64,000 bases of DNA from JAVBKX01 sp031553835 (GTDB lineage: Bacteria > Bacteroidota > Bacteroidia > Bacteroidales > Azobacteroidaceae): the NCBI GenBank assembly GCA_031553835.1, contig JAVBKX010000010.1, positions 62,001-126,000 of the forward strand, given 5' to 3'. Position 1 is the stretch's first letter. Every line of letters begins with the position of its first letter. The notes under the pieces were generated by a model, which did not search any database, was not told where the DNA came from, and saw only the letters and a program-made list of their open reading frames with translations. Of this stretch, positions 15,219-25,007 are shown piece after piece. The translations under genes and the position numbers were made by a program.

Positions 15219-16708
15219 TGAGTGGAATGAAATCATTGGCAAAAGACACTGCCATTTATGGAGGGAGCAGTGTTTTGGTAAGAATGATCAACTGGTTGTT
15301 GACCACTCTTTTTACTTACACGCTTGTCACTGAAGATTTTGGCATCATGACCAATGTATATGCTTTTGTTGCTTTATTCATGGTCGTCCTTACCTTCGGC
15401 ATGGAAACCGGTTTTTTCCGTTTTGCCAATCAAAAAGAAAAATATAATCCGATCGATGTATATTCCACCGCCCTTATTGCTGTAGGCTCTGTCGTCTGTA
15501 TATTTTTGGCAGTTTTTCTCTATTTTTTGCCTGAAATCAAACCGGTTTTGTGGAAGGACGAAATTCCGGAGAGCTACATTCGCCTGGTGCTAATCATTAT
15601 GAGTTTGGATGCATTCAGCGCTATTCCTTTTGCATATTTACGTTTCAAACAACGTCCGGTTAAATTTGCGGCGCTAAAGATACTGTACATCGTATTGTAC
15701 ACCATCTTCAGTCTGTTTTTCTTAGTCGTCTGTCCCTGGATATACAAAAATTATCCTCAATGGATCAGTTGGTTCTACATTCCCGAATTTAAATTAGGAT
15801 ATGTATTCCTTTCCAACTTAATTGCAACGTTCTTTCAAACATGTTGCCTATTGCCGGAATTGACAGGATTTAAATACCGGTTTGACAGTCGCCTGTTGAA
15901 GAAAATGCTCAAATACTCTTTCCCTTTGTTAATTTTAGGCATTGCCGGCATGAGCAACCAAATTGTGGATAAGCTGGTTTTCCCGATCATTTATCCCGAC
16001 CAGTCTCAAGCCTTTGGAGAGTTGGGAATTTATAGCGCATGCTTCAAAATCGCCCTCATTATGATGATGTACACTCAAGCATTCCGCTATGCATTCGAAC
16101 CTTTTATTTTTGCAAAAACCAAAAGTCAGGATAATAAACAGGCTTATGCCGATGCAACTAAATATTTCATTTTGTTGGGATTATTAACTTTTTTAGGAGT
16201 CGTTTTATATCTTGATATTATAAAATATTTCATTGCTCCCGGCTATTGGGATGGATTGCCGGTAGTATCTATTGTATTAATAGGCGAATTATTCTTCGGA
16301 ATTTATTTTAATTTATCATTATGGTATAAACTGACGGATAAAACATATTGGGGCGCTATATTATCCATTATCGGTTGCGTGATCATTGTCTGCATCAATA
16401 TTTTCTTTATTCCTGATTATGGATATATGGCTTGCGCATGGGCTCCGTTTATAGGATATTTGTTCATTATGCTCTTGTCTTATTTTATGGGACAAAAAGT
16501 ATATCCGATCCCCTACGATTTAAAGACGATAGGTCTTTATTTTCTCCTTGCCGGCGGTTTGTATGCCATATCTATGATAGTACCTATTGAAAATACAGTG
16601 TTACGATTGGGATTCCATACCGTATTATTCGGCATTTATATTTTCATTTTGATCAAACGGGACCTTCCGCTTAGCCTGCTTAAACGAAAATCCGGGAGTT
16701 CTGCGTAG
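15218..16708 (+). CDS. Polysaccharide/lipid-linked oligosaccharide flippase-like membrane protein (MOP superfamily)
   Basis: The 496-residue product is almost entirely membrane helices, about 12-14 by eye. It starts MSGMKSLAKDTAIYGGSSVL, the N-terminus typical of Wzx/RfbX-like polysaccharide biosynthesis proteins. Such proteins flip lipid-linked sugar units across the inner membrane for capsule, O-antigen or exopolysaccharide. No glycosyltransferase or polymerase gene is adjacent, so the substrate cannot be inferred. In many Bacteroidota it is found beside ruvB, as here, with an overlapping TAATG junction. It converges on cysK with only eight bases between the stops, and I see no terminator hairpin there. 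Confidence 0.85.
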   Translation: MSGMKSLAKDTAIYGGSSVLVRMINWLLTTLFTYTLVTEDFGIMTNVYAFVALFMVVLTFGMETGFFRFANQKEKYNPIDVYSTALIAVGSVVCIFLAVFLYFLPEIKPVLWKDEIPESYIRLVLIIMSLDAFSAIPFAYLRFKQRPVKFAALKILYIVLYTIFSLFFLVVCPWIYKNYPQWISWFYIPEFKLGYVFLSNLIATFFQTCCLLPELTGFKYRFDSRLLKKMLKYSFPLLILGIAGMSNQIVDKLVFPIIYPDQSQAFGELGIYSACFKIALIMMMYTQAFRYAFEPFIFAKTKSQDNKQAYADATKYFILLGLLTFLGVVLYLDIIKYFIAPGYWDGLPVVSIVLIGELFFGIYFNLSLWYKLTDKTYWGAILSIIGCVIIVCINIFFIPDYGYMACAWAPFIGYLFIMLLSYFMGQKVYPIPYDLKTIGLYFLLAGGLYAISMIVPIENTVLRLGFHTVLFGIYIFILIKRDLPLSLLKRKSGSSA

Positions 16709-16716
16709 TCTGAATC

Positions 16717-17649
16717 CTATTCATTATACAACCCCGTTGACAAATATCGTTCTCCGGTATCCGGCAATATCACCACAATATTTTTGCCCGTATTTTCAGG
16801 AAGTTTTGCCAGCTCCAATGCAGCAAAGGCAGCGGCTCCGGAAGAAACTCCGACTAACAAGCCTTCTGTTTTTGCCAACTCACGGCTGGTGCGAATGGCG
16901 TCATCATCCGAAACAGAAATGATTTGATCGACGACCTTCGGATTATAGTTCTTCGGAACAAACCCGGCTCCGATTCCTTGTATTTTATGAACGCCTTTAA
17001 CGCCTCCGGACAAAACGGGTGAAGCTGACGGCTCAACGGCCACCACTTTCACGGTGGGTTTCAACTCTTTCAACCGTTCTCCGGCTCCACTCACCGTGCC
17101 TCCGGTACCGACTCCGGAAACGAAAATATCAATCTTCCCCTCTGTATCCCGCCAAATTTCTTCGGCAGTCGTACGCCTGTGAATATCCGGGTTGGCCCGA
17201 TTATCAAATTGTTGCAAAATAATTGAACCCGGAATCTCTTTCTGTAATGCTTCCGCTTTGGCGATGGCTCCGGCCATTCCTTCCGGGCCCGGAGTCAGTA
17301 CCAATTCGGCATTCAATGCTTTCAACAAATTACGCCGCTCCAAACTCATCGTTTCCGGCATCGTTAAAATCAGTTTATAACCTTTTGCAACAGCAACAAA
17401 GGCCAACCCAATGCCGGTATTGCCGCTGGTCGGTTCAATAATCGTTGCACCGGGAGTTAACAATCCTTTTGTCTCGGCGTCTTCCACCATAGCCAACGCG
17501 ATGCGGTCTTTTACACTTCCCAAGGGATTAAAATATTCCAATTTTCCGATCACACTGGCATTCACTGCGTGGTATTTTGTAAATGCAGACAACATTAGCA
17601 AGGGCGTATTGCCTACAAGATCTGTTAATTTTTTAGCAATTGTATTCAT
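16717..17649 (-). CDS. cysK: Cysteine synthase A (O-acetylserine sulfhydrylase)
   Basis: This PLP enzyme forms cysteine from O-acetylserine and sulfide in the cytoplasm. The 310-residue product has the PLP lysine in NPLGSVKDRIA (K47), the PTSGNTGIGLAF substrate loop (residues 73-84), the phosphate-binding GVGTGGTVSGAG loop and the C-terminal PDTGERYLST. All are diagnostic for the CysK branch rather than cystathionine beta-synthase. The length is normal. It stands alone, divergent from the glycosidase gene and convergent with the flippase gene. Confidence 0.96.
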   Translation of the reverse strand: MNTIAKKLTDLVGNTPLLMLSAFTKYHAVNASVIGKLEYFNPLGSVKDRIALAMVEDAETKGLLTPGATIIEPTSGNTGIGLAFVAVAKGYKLILTMPETMSLERRNLLKALNAELVLTPGPEGMAGAIAKAEALQKEIPGSIILQQFDNRANPDIHRRTTAEEIWRDTEGKIDIFVSGVGTGGTVSGAGERLKELKPTVKVVAVEPSASPVLSGGVKGVHKIQGIGAGFVPKNYNPKVVDQIISVSDDDAIRTSRELAKTEGLLVGVSSGAAAFAALELAKLPENTGKNIVVILPDTGERYLSTGLYNE

Positions 17650-17685
17650 ATTCGTTTATTATTTTTTCTAATCATTTATTAAGAG

Positions 17686-17693
17686 CAAAAGTA
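17686..17693 (-). promoter_or_regulatory. Candidate -7 element of cysK
   Basis: CAAAAGTA reads TACTTTTG on the minus strand and matches TAnnTTTG. The nearest upstream CAAA words are at 11 and 16 bases, closer than usual, so the -33 element is uncertain. Confidence 0.4.
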
Positions 17694-17819
17694 TAAAAGA
17701 AAAACAAATCAAACCGAATGAATGTTGTTGCGAACGCATTTTTTTTCAAAAGCACAACACTTTACACATATATTCTACTTTTTGACACAATCGTTCTAAA
17801 AATTTAAAATAAAGGTCTT

Positions 17820-17827
17820 TACATTTG
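17820..17827 (+). promoter_or_regulatory. Candidate -7 element of the clan GH-D glycosidase gene
   Basis: TACATTTG lies 22 bases before the ATG and matches TAnnTTTG. No well-spaced TTTG is present upstream; the nearest (17781-17784) is 35 bases away. That could mean dependence on an activator. Confidence 0.45.
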
Positions 17828-17849
17828 CATTCTTTAATATCTGTTTACC

Positions 17850-19838
17850 ATGAAAAAATATCAATTGAGCTTTTGGGTAGTAGCAATAACCATTTTATCC
17901 TGTAATGCAGTCTGTTCGTACGCTGCCGATTGGAAAATCAGTTACAATGAAAAAAAGCAGGGCATAGACCTGCAAAAAAATTCCACATTAATTTTTCCCC
18001 ATATTTATGCCAGCTACCAATGGAATGGGAAAGAATTTTCCACCAGAGATTATTCCTCTCATCTAATCAAAAAAGAAGATATTAATGATATTTTTGGAAA
18101 AGGATCGGTTTATAAAATTATCTATACAGGCAATAACCTGCCTGTATTAATCCAGTCATTTTACATATACCCCGGCAAAGATTATATTTTAACTGAATTT
18201 ACATTGGAAACCGAAAACGGCGACATTGCATCTAACTACATGGCGCCCGTATGCATAGATCAAATGGCTCCATTGCTTAATGTAACAGGAGACAACCGCG
18301 CTTTATTCATTCCTTTCGATAATGATTGCTGGATCCGTTATCAATCGCATCCGTTACCGGTAGCACAACTTACCAGCTACGAAGCGACTGCCATTTTCAA
18401 CAATACAGACCGGAATGGCGTTGTGGTCGGATCTGTAGAACACGATGTTTGGAAAACAGCGATTCAAATTATCAGGCAAAAAGGAGAAACCATTGGCTCA
18501 TTAACTTGTTATGGGGGAGCGGCCGACTCATTAACCCGCGACTCCAGGCCTCATGGCGCTGTGAAAGGACAAACAATCAAATCGCCTAAAGTCATGCTCG
18601 GTTTTTTCGATGACTGGAGAACCGGATTGGACGAATATGGAAAAGCCAATGCTACCGTTGCTCCGCCTGCCGCGTGGAACAAAGCCATGCCTTTTGGGTG
18701 GAACAGTTGGGGAGTTTTACAATTCAAATTAACATATCCTAAAGCGATGGAAGTGTCTGATTTTTTCAAAAATAATTTACAGAACAATCATTTTTCAAAC
18801 GCCGACCAGGTGGTATATGTGGGATTGGATTCGGGCTGGAACCGGTTTTCGGAAGAGGAATTGAAAGCTTTTGTACAAAAATGCAAAGCAAACGGACAAA
18901 TCGCCGGAATTTACTGGACTCCATTTACCGATTGGGGAAAAAATCCGGAACGAAAAGTGGATCAGGCCGAAGAATATCAGTTCAAAGATATTTATGTGTA
19001 TGCCAACGGCAAACCGCAACAATTGGATGGCGCTTATGCTATCGACCCAACACATCCGGCGATTGAAGAACGGATGAAAAAGACATCCGAAAAATTTCGC
19101 CGTTGCGGATTTGAATATGTAAAAATGGATTTCATGACGCACGGAGCTATGGAGGGAGACAAGTGGTATCGTCCGGAAATACAAACAGGCATCCAAGCCT
19201 ACAATTACGGTATGCAACTGATGGACAAATATTTTGGAGATATGTACATCAATTTATCCATTTCTCCTGTATTTCCGGCTCAATACGCCCAGTCGCGCCG
19301 TATTGCCTGCGATGCCTGGAATAAAATCAAAGACACGGAATATACTATGAATGCTGTTTCGTACGGATGGTGGATTGATCAGGTATATCAATACAACGAT
19401 GCCGATCACGTGGTATTGCAGCAGGCTACTGAAGGCGAAAACCGGGCGCGTGTTACGTCTGCCGTCATCACCGGACTTTATATTGCCGGCGATGATTTTA
19501 GCCAGGAGGGATCGGACGAAGGCAAAGAGCGGGCAAAAAAATTCCTGACCAACCCTGAAATCAATGCGATTGCCACCGGCGTCACTTTCCGTCCGGTAGA
19601 AGGCAACAGCGAAAAATCGGAAAACCAATTTATTCGAACCGATGAAAAAGCGATCTATTATGTGATTTTCAATTATGGAGAAACAGATCTGACCACCACC
19701 CTCCCATTAGAAAGAATCGGATTGAACAGCAAAAAACAATACCGGGCGCAAGAATTATGGAGCGGTCAGGCGATCGATTTAAAACAAACAGTGGTCATCC
19801 CGGGCAAAGATGTAAAAGTGATCCGGATCAACAAATAA
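17850..19838 (+). CDS. Exported clan GH-D glycosidase (alpha-galactosidase-like, GH27/GH36/related)
   Basis: The 662-residue product has a signal peptide (MKKYQLSFWVVAITILSCNA, cleavage near SYA-A), a beta-rich N-domain, and a TIM-barrel starting GWNSWG. The barrel carries the clan signature YVKMDFMTHG, with D427 as the likely nucleophile, and RRIACDAW, with D488 as the likely acid/base. These fit retaining alpha-galactosidases and alpha-N-acetylgalactosaminidases. It is clearly different from the GH36 enzyme at 60327, which uses KWDANM. The exact substrate cannot be read; a raffinose-type or terminal alpha-Gal/GalNAc glycan is likely. It is monocistronic as far as can be seen and not next to a SusC/D pair. 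Confidence 0.82.
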   Translation: MKKYQLSFWVVAITILSCNAVCSYAADWKISYNEKKQGIDLQKNSTLIFPHIYASYQWNGKEFSTRDYSSHLIKKEDINDIFGKGSVYKIIYTGNNLPVLIQSFYIYPGKDYILTEFTLETENGDIASNYMAPVCIDQMAPLLNVTGDNRALFIPFDNDCWIRYQSHPLPVAQLTSYEATAIFNNTDRNGVVVGSVEHDVWKTAIQIIRQKGETIGSLTCYGGAADSLTRDSRPHGAVKGQTIKSPKVMLGFFDDWRTGLDEYGKANATVAPPAAWNKAMPFGWNSWGVLQFKLTYPKAMEVSDFFKNNLQNNHFSNADQVVYVGLDSGWNRFSEEELKAFVQKCKANGQIAGIYWTPFTDWGKNPERKVDQAEEYQFKDIYVYANGKPQQLDGAYAIDPTHPAIEERMKKTSEKFRRCGFEYVKMDFMTHGAMEGDKWYRPEIQTGIQAYNYGMQLMDKYFGDMYINLSISPVFPAQYAQSRRIACDAWNKIKDTEYTMNAVSYGWWIDQVYQYNDADHVVLQQATEGENRARVTSAVITGLYIAGDDFSQEGSDEGKERAKKFLTNPEINAIATGVTFRPVEGNSEKSENQFIRTDEKAIYYVIFNYGETDLTTTLPLERIGLNSKKQYRAQELWSGQAIDLKQTVVIPGKDVKVIRINK

Positions 19839-19860
19839 CAAATCAATGTTTTTTTACATC

Positions 19861-19876
19861 ATTTTTCATGAAAAAT
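19861..19876. repeat. Perfect 16-bp palindrome downstream of the glycosidase gene
   Basis: ATTTTTCATGAAAAAT is a perfect palindrome 22 bases after the stop. With the T-run that follows it may serve as a weak terminator. It could also be a dyad operator for the FG-GAP gene. Confidence 0.35.
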
Positions 19877-19971
19877 ACATTTTTTCAACAACTGCAACCA
19901 CTTACTTTTACACGACCTTAATGTACTAAGGTGCATGCAATATACTATTTTATTAACTTAATTTGATTTTT

Positions 19972-22900
19972 ATGAGAAAAAAGAACTTTTTGATGGTGGG
20001 CTTGGCATTGATTGCCACGTCAATGATCCAGGCTGCAACGCCGAAACAGGCTGAATGGACTGTAACGGCAGATGCATTTCCGAAAGACTGGGTTGCTTCG
20101 GGCCGAATGATTTGGGGAGATGTTAACAATGATGGATTAAAAGACGTATTTTGTGTTGCCGGTCAAGGCGGAGGAAATGCCTACTTGTATAAAAACAATG
20201 GAAATGGAACATTTACCCGTGTCCAAGAAACTGTATTTACTCTACTATCCTTTGCATCTGCCGAATTTATTGATTACGATAATGATGGCGATTTAGACTT
20301 AGTCACTGTCGGCAACTTAAACGATAATGGAGGAAAAAACGTAACTGTTTATGAAAATAAAGGTAGCACAGAAGGTTATGCTTTTGTAAAAAATGATGAA
20401 CGGAGTGCTGAACTGGTAGGAGTCGGATCCGGCAGTGGCGATGCCGTCGGACGAATGATTCAGGCGGTTGATTTTGATCACGACGGGTGGACAGACCTGG
20501 TAATCTGTGGAGAACGCAACAACGAATCACCGGAAGGTGGATGGCGTATGACGCGTGTCTTTAAAAACAATCAAGGATCTTTCGCCATTCAAACAGGTAA
20601 TGTTGAAAATGGCTACAATGGGAACTTCATTGAAATGGTTGGAGGTTCTGTGCATGTAGGTGATGTAAATAATGATGGTTATGCTGACATTTTTGCCGTA
20701 GGATATTATGATGTATCTGATACTGGCGGGGGCTGGGGAGGCTATTTATACGTCAATGATGGCGATGGTACTTTCACAAAATCAAGTCAAGCATTCTCCG
20801 GAAGTCAAAATTGTGAAACTATCTTCGTTGATATTAATGGCGATGGGTATTCAGATATTCTAGAAGTAGCCGAGGGATGGAACAACCTGTATATCAACAA
20901 TAAAGATGATTTTTTCACTAAACATGAAATGGAGGCAACCGGACTAAACAAAGGTAAAGGAGCCAGTATTACAGCCGGGGACATCAATAACGACGGGTTA
21001 ATCGACCTTTTCATTTCTGGCATGGGAGATTTGAATTCTGCCAAAATCTTTTACAACAATGGCGATTTGACTTTCACAGCTGCAGAAATTTCTGAATCCT
21101 CAAGAGGACGTTCAGGAAGCGTCAACTTAGTGGACATCAACAATGATGACAATTTGGATTACTCTTGTTTTGGATATGGTAATGGTTGGATTAACGCTTA
21201 TGCAATCAATGCACTTGGTAATTCAATTACGACTAATACGGCTCCGACAGCGCCAACCAATTTCGTTGTAAATTACGCTGATGGCAAATATTCAATGACC
21301 TGGAACAAAGCTACTGATGCAGAAACAGCGCAAAACGCTCTTCGATATAATATTTTTGCATACAACCAAGACAATGGCGCTGTTTATACTTATGCCCCGG
21401 CTAACTTGGCTACTGGCAGATTAAAAATTGGTGGAGGAATTGTTCCATTGATTGCAAAAAACTCATTCGAATTAGCTATTCCGGAAGGTAATTATGTATT
21501 CGGAGTTCAAACTGTTGACCAAGCTAATTTGGGTAGTAAATTCACCTTGAATACTGATGTATCCAAATATCCTGCTTGGACTACCATTAAGAAAGAAGGT
21601 GAAGGTTTGCCTATGACCTCCGGAGGCAGTGTAGTCTGGGGTGATTATAACAATGATGGTTACCTGGATGTTTTCTTTAATACAGGAACAGGCGATCATG
21701 TTGGCTTATACAAAAACAACGGAGATGAAACTTTCACATTAGACCAAACAGGTATAGATGCTGCAGAAAATGCGGCTCAACCTCGGGTATTTCAACCAAT
21801 GGTACGCGGATACTCTGTATTTGTTGACTACAACAATGATGGTTACCTGGATATTGTTACTACTGGTCGCAAAAACAACAGTGATGGTGATCCTGTAACA
21901 ATTTTCTATCGCAACACTGGTAGCGCTAATGGATATTTGTTTGAAAAAGACGAAGACAATTCTAATGCCGTCTTAGGTATTGAATCCGGAGATGGAGACA
22001 GAGTCGGACACATGTTGAATGCTGTGGATATCGACAATGATGGTTGGGTTGATTTAGTATTAAGCGGAAACGTAAAAAGTGCAGGCATACATCCTTTCGG
22101 TGTTGGAGCTACTCGTTTTACTGCTATTTACAAAAACGTGCAAGGTAAATTTGAATTGCAAAAAAATAATGTCAATGGTGGTAATTTTGAACAAATGGGT
22201 GCAGGAGCTGTCCATGTTGGAGACTTCAACAACGACGGATTTGCTGACATCGTAAATGTTGGAAAACCTGCAGGATCTATAGGAGCTGCTATCTACAAAA
22301 ATAATGGTGATGGCACATTCACCATGTTAGATTATTCTAACCAACTGAATACCAACTCCAAATGCGACATCGTATTTGCTGACATGAATGGTGACGGATA
22401 TGATGATATTGTAGAAATCACTAAAGACGTTGCGAATATACACATTTCAAAAGGAGATGGTACTTTTGAAAAATTAGAAAGCGCAACTACAGGATTACTT
22501 CCATCAGAAGCCACCAATATTACGATTGCTGATGTAAATAATGATGGATATCTTGATATTTTCACTTCCGGTTATAGCATTCCAAACTTCACTGCTATTT
22601 ATTATAACAATGGAGATAATACTTTTACCGTTCAACAAGTTCAACCGGGAGCCCGTCCAGGAACAGCCAATTTTGTTGATATGAATAATGACGGTAATCT
22701 GGATGCTGCTTATTATGGATGGGGAGATACCAATGGATGGCCAACCCGTTTCTTAAGAAATGATTTGGGTGTCCTTGTAAATGCGAACACTGCTCCGGTA
22801 CAACCTGCTAATGTGAAAGTAGTTTATGAAAATGGCAAACTCAAATTATCATGGGACAAAGCCTTTGATGCAGAAACTGCACAAAGTGCATTACGTTACA

Positions 22901-24894
22901 ATGTATTTGTGAAAAATAATGATACTGGTGCAACTTATGCATACGCTCCTGCAGATTTAAGTACGGGTAGATTAAAAATCGGAGGAGGAATCGTTCCATT
23001 AATCGCTAAAAATTCTTTTGAAATAACTATCCCCGAGGATAATTTTGTAGTTGGAGTTCAAACAGTGGATCAATCAAATGTTGCCAGCCAGTTTTCCACA
23101 ACTGAATACCAATCTGAAAAAATTAAAAAAGCTACTTGGACCATCCTGAAACAAGAAGGAGAAGGTAGTTTGCCTCTGACCTCCGGAGGAAGTGTTATTT
23201 GGGGCGACTACAATAATGACGGCAAAATAGATGCATTTGTGAATACAGGAGAAAATCAGGTCCATTTATATCAAAACAATGGAGACGGCACGTTCACCAC
23301 AGTTCAAGAAGGCACCTTCCAAGGTATGGTGCGCGGATATTCCGTATTTACAGATTATGATAATGATGGGAATTTAGATCTGATCATCACTGGCAGGAAA
23401 AACAACAAAGACGGTGATCCGGCCACCATTGTTTACCGAAACGCTGGTAATGCCAATGGCTATATTTACGAAAAAGACAGCGAAAACTCATCCATCGTTT
23501 TAGGTCTTGAATCCGGCGATAATGACCGTGTAGGTCGCATGTTGAACGCTGTTGACGTTGATAATGACGGTTGGGTCGATTTAATTCTGAGTGGAAATAT
23601 TAAATCAGGAGATCCTCATCCTTTCGGAGCTTCCGGTACCCGTTTTACTGCCGTATATAAAAATGTGAATGGGAAATTTGAATTGCAAAGTAACAATGTG
23701 GATGGTGGAAATTTTGTACAATTAGGCGCAGGTGCTATTCATGTCGGAGACCTCAATAATGATGGTTTTGCAGACATTGTAAACGTCGGTAAAACAGCCA
23801 GCGCTTCTGATGCTGCCGTATATAAAAATAACGGAGATGGTACGTTCACAAAATTAGCTTATTCCAGTGAATTGAATGCGAATTCAAAATGCGACATTGT
23901 ATTTGCCGATATAAATGGCGACGGATACGATGATATGGTAGAAATTACCAAAGATGTAGCCAACTTGCATATTTCAAAAGGCGATGGTACTTTTGAAAAA
24001 TCAGGAAGCGACGCCTCTGGCTTGTTAGCACGGGAAGCTGCCAATATCACCGTCGGAGACATTAATAACGACGGATTTATCGACCTGTTCATGTCAACTT
24101 ACGAACCGGATAATGATGGCAATAAATTCACAAAAATCTATTACAACAATGGAGATAACACTTTCTCGATAGACTACATCATCCCGGGAAGCAGACCAGG
24201 AACCGCCAATCTGGTGGACATGACGAATGATGGAAACTTAGATGCTTCTTATTATGGCTTGAATAATGATACCTGGCCAAACCGTTTCTTAAGAAATGAC
24301 TTAGGCACAGGTATTGCCTCTAATACTGCACCATCTGTTCCTACTAATTTCAAAGTAGAATTTGCAGCCAACAAATTTACATTGACCTGGGATAAATCGA
24401 CCGACGCAGAAACGGCGCAAGATGCCCTACGTTACAATATCTATATTAAGAATAAAGTAACCGGCGCTGTGTATGCTTACGCCCCGGCAGATATTGCAAC
24501 CGGCAAATTGAGAATCGGAGGAAATATCGTACCATTAATCGGCAAAAACTCCATTGTATTGAACATGCAACTGATTGGCGAATACACTTTTGGAGTACAA
24601 GCTATCGACCAGGCTGATGTAGCCAGTGCATTTGTTACGGCTGATTATGAAAACAAAGAAACCGGTACCTCTTTGACAGAAAGTAACGCGGTTGCCGTTT
24701 ACTCTGCCAATAAAGCGATTGTTATTGACAACAAGTTGTCAACAACTATTTCTTATACTGTATTGACTCCAAGCGGACAAGCCGTTGCAACAGGTGTATG
24801 TCCGGCAGGCGCTAAACAAACTGTATCCGGATTAGCTCAAGGCATTTATATTGTCAAGACTACAGGAAAGACTGCCAAAGTATTGGTATTCTAA
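19972..24894 (+). CDS. Giant FG-GAP/VCBS repeat surface protein with T9SS sorting domain
   Basis: I chose the ATG at 19972 (MRKKNFLMVGLALIATSMIQA, a signal peptide), giving 1640 residues. An upstream in-frame TTG adds only three residues. The body consists of three tandem modules of about 510 residues (from W29, W536 and W1056). Each module has several FG-GAP/VCBS blades with calcium-type loops such as GDVNNDGLKD and GDYNNDGYLD, then a fibronectin-III-like domain (TAPTNFVVNY, AETAQNALRYN). The C-terminus (YTVLTPSGQAVATG, GIYIVKT) resembles a type IX secretion sorting domain. It is predicted to be surface-attached or secreted and to bind ligand through beta-propellers. The ligand is unknown; a smaller relative lies in the SusC/D locus at 37687. 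Confidence 0.85.
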   Translation: MRKKNFLMVGLALIATSMIQAATPKQAEWTVTADAFPKDWVASGRMIWGDVNNDGLKDVFCVAGQGGGNAYLYKNNGNGTFTRVQETVFTLLSFASAEFIDYDNDGDLDLVTVGNLNDNGGKNVTVYENKGSTEGYAFVKNDERSAELVGVGSGSGDAVGRMIQAVDFDHDGWTDLVICGERNNESPEGGWRMTRVFKNNQGSFAIQTGNVENGYNGNFIEMVGGSVHVGDVNNDGYADIFAVGYYDVSDTGGGWGGYLYVNDGDGTFTKSSQAFSGSQNCETIFVDINGDGYSDILEVAEGWNNLYINNKDDFFTKHEMEATGLNKGKGASITAGDINNDGLIDLFISGMGDLNSAKIFYNNGDLTFTAAEISESSRGRSGSVNLVDINNDDNLDYSCFGYGNGWINAYAINALGNSITTNTAPTAPTNFVVNYADGKYSMTWNKATDAETAQNALRYNIFAYNQDNGAVYTYAPANLATGRLKIGGGIVPLIAKNSFELAIPEGNYVFGVQTVDQANLGSKFTLNTDVSKYPAWTTIKKEGEGLPMTSGGSVVWGDYNNDGYLDVFFNTGTGDHVGLYKNNGDETFTLDQTGIDAAENAAQPRVFQPMVRGYSVFVDYNNDGYLDIVTTGRKNNSDGDPVTIFYRNTGSANGYLFEKDEDNSNAVLGIESGDGDRVGHMLNAVDIDNDGWVDLVLSGNVKSAGIHPFGVGATRFTAIYKNVQGKFELQKNNVNGGNFEQMGAGAVHVGDFNNDGFADIVNVGKPAGSIGAAIYKNNGDGTFTMLDYSNQLNTNSKCDIVFADMNGDGYDDIVEITKDVANIHISKGDGTFEKLESATTGLLPSEATNITIADVNNDGYLDIFTSGYSIPNFTAIYYNNGDNTFTVQQVQPGARPGTANFVDMNNDGNLDAAYYGWGDTNGWPTRFLRNDLGVLVNANTAPVQPANVKVVYENGKLKLSWDKAFDAETAQSALRYNVFVKNNDTGATYAYAPADLSTGRLKIGGGIVPLIAKNSFEITIPEDNFVVGVQTVDQSNVASQFSTTEYQSEKIKKATWTILKQEGEGSLPLTSGGSVIWGDYNNDGKIDAFVNTGENQVHLYQNNGDGTFTTVQEGTFQGMVRGYSVFTDYDNDGNLDLIITGRKNNKDGDPATIVYRNAGNANGYIYEKDSENSSIVLGLESGDNDRVGRMLNAVDVDNDGWVDLILSGNIKSGDPHPFGASGTRFTAVYKNVNGKFELQSNNVDGGNFVQLGAGAIHVGDLNNDGFADIVNVGKTASASDAAVYKNNGDGTFTKLAYSSELNANSKCDIVFADINGDGYDDMVEITKDVANLHISKGDGTFEKSGSDASGLLAREAANITVGDINNDGFIDLFMSTYEPDNDGNKFTKIYYNNGDNTFSIDYIIPGSRPGTANLVDMTNDGNLDASYYGLNNDTWPNRFLRNDLGTGIASNTAPSVPTNFKVEFAANKFTLTWDKSTDAETAQDALRYNIYIKNKVTGAVYAYAPADIATGKLRIGGNIVPLIGKNSIVLNMQLIGEYTFGVQAIDQADVASAFVTADYENKETGTSLTESNAVAVYSANKAIVIDNKLSTTISYTVLTPSGQAVATGVCPAGAKQTVSGLAQGIYIVKTTGKTAKVLVF
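20056..24640 (+). repeat. Three ~1.5-kb tandem intragenic repeats in the FG-GAP gene
   Basis: The module starts are at 20056, 21577 and 23137, with periods of about 1521 and 1560 bases. Modules 2 and 3 are very alike: both carry GRKNN, NGDGTF, NSKCDIVFAD and HISKGDGTFEK in the same order. Module 1 is more diverged, and all three share the RLKIGGGIVPLIAKNS-like segment. The pattern points to two duplications, the later one giving modules 2 and 3. Confidence 0.8.
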
Positions 24895-24902
24895 AACTCT
24901 TC

Positions 24903-24945
24903 ATGTTATCTCCCTGCCGGAAAGCAGGGAGATAACATTTTTATT
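24903..24945 (+). terminator. Rho-independent terminator after the FG-GAP gene
   Basis: ATGTTATCTCCCTGC (24903-24917) pairs perfectly with GCAGGGAGATAACAT (24924-24938) across a six-base loop, CGGAAA, and is followed by a T-run. It lies eight bases after the stop. Confidence 0.92.
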
Positions 24946-25007
24946 ATCAAACCACAACGCACACTTACGAGATAACTTTTTAGTTATAAACGTCAAAATT
25001 TATTACC

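Noticed and set aside
19963..19971. TTG start adding three residues to the giant FG-GAP protein
   Set aside because: The ATG at 19972 begins a standard signal peptide directly; the extension adds nothing.
20056..24640. Tandem 1.5-kb repeats as a possible mobile element or assembly artefact
   Set aside because: The repeats are in frame, diverged from each other and fall on domain boundaries, so they are protein modules. No transposase or terminal repeats are present.
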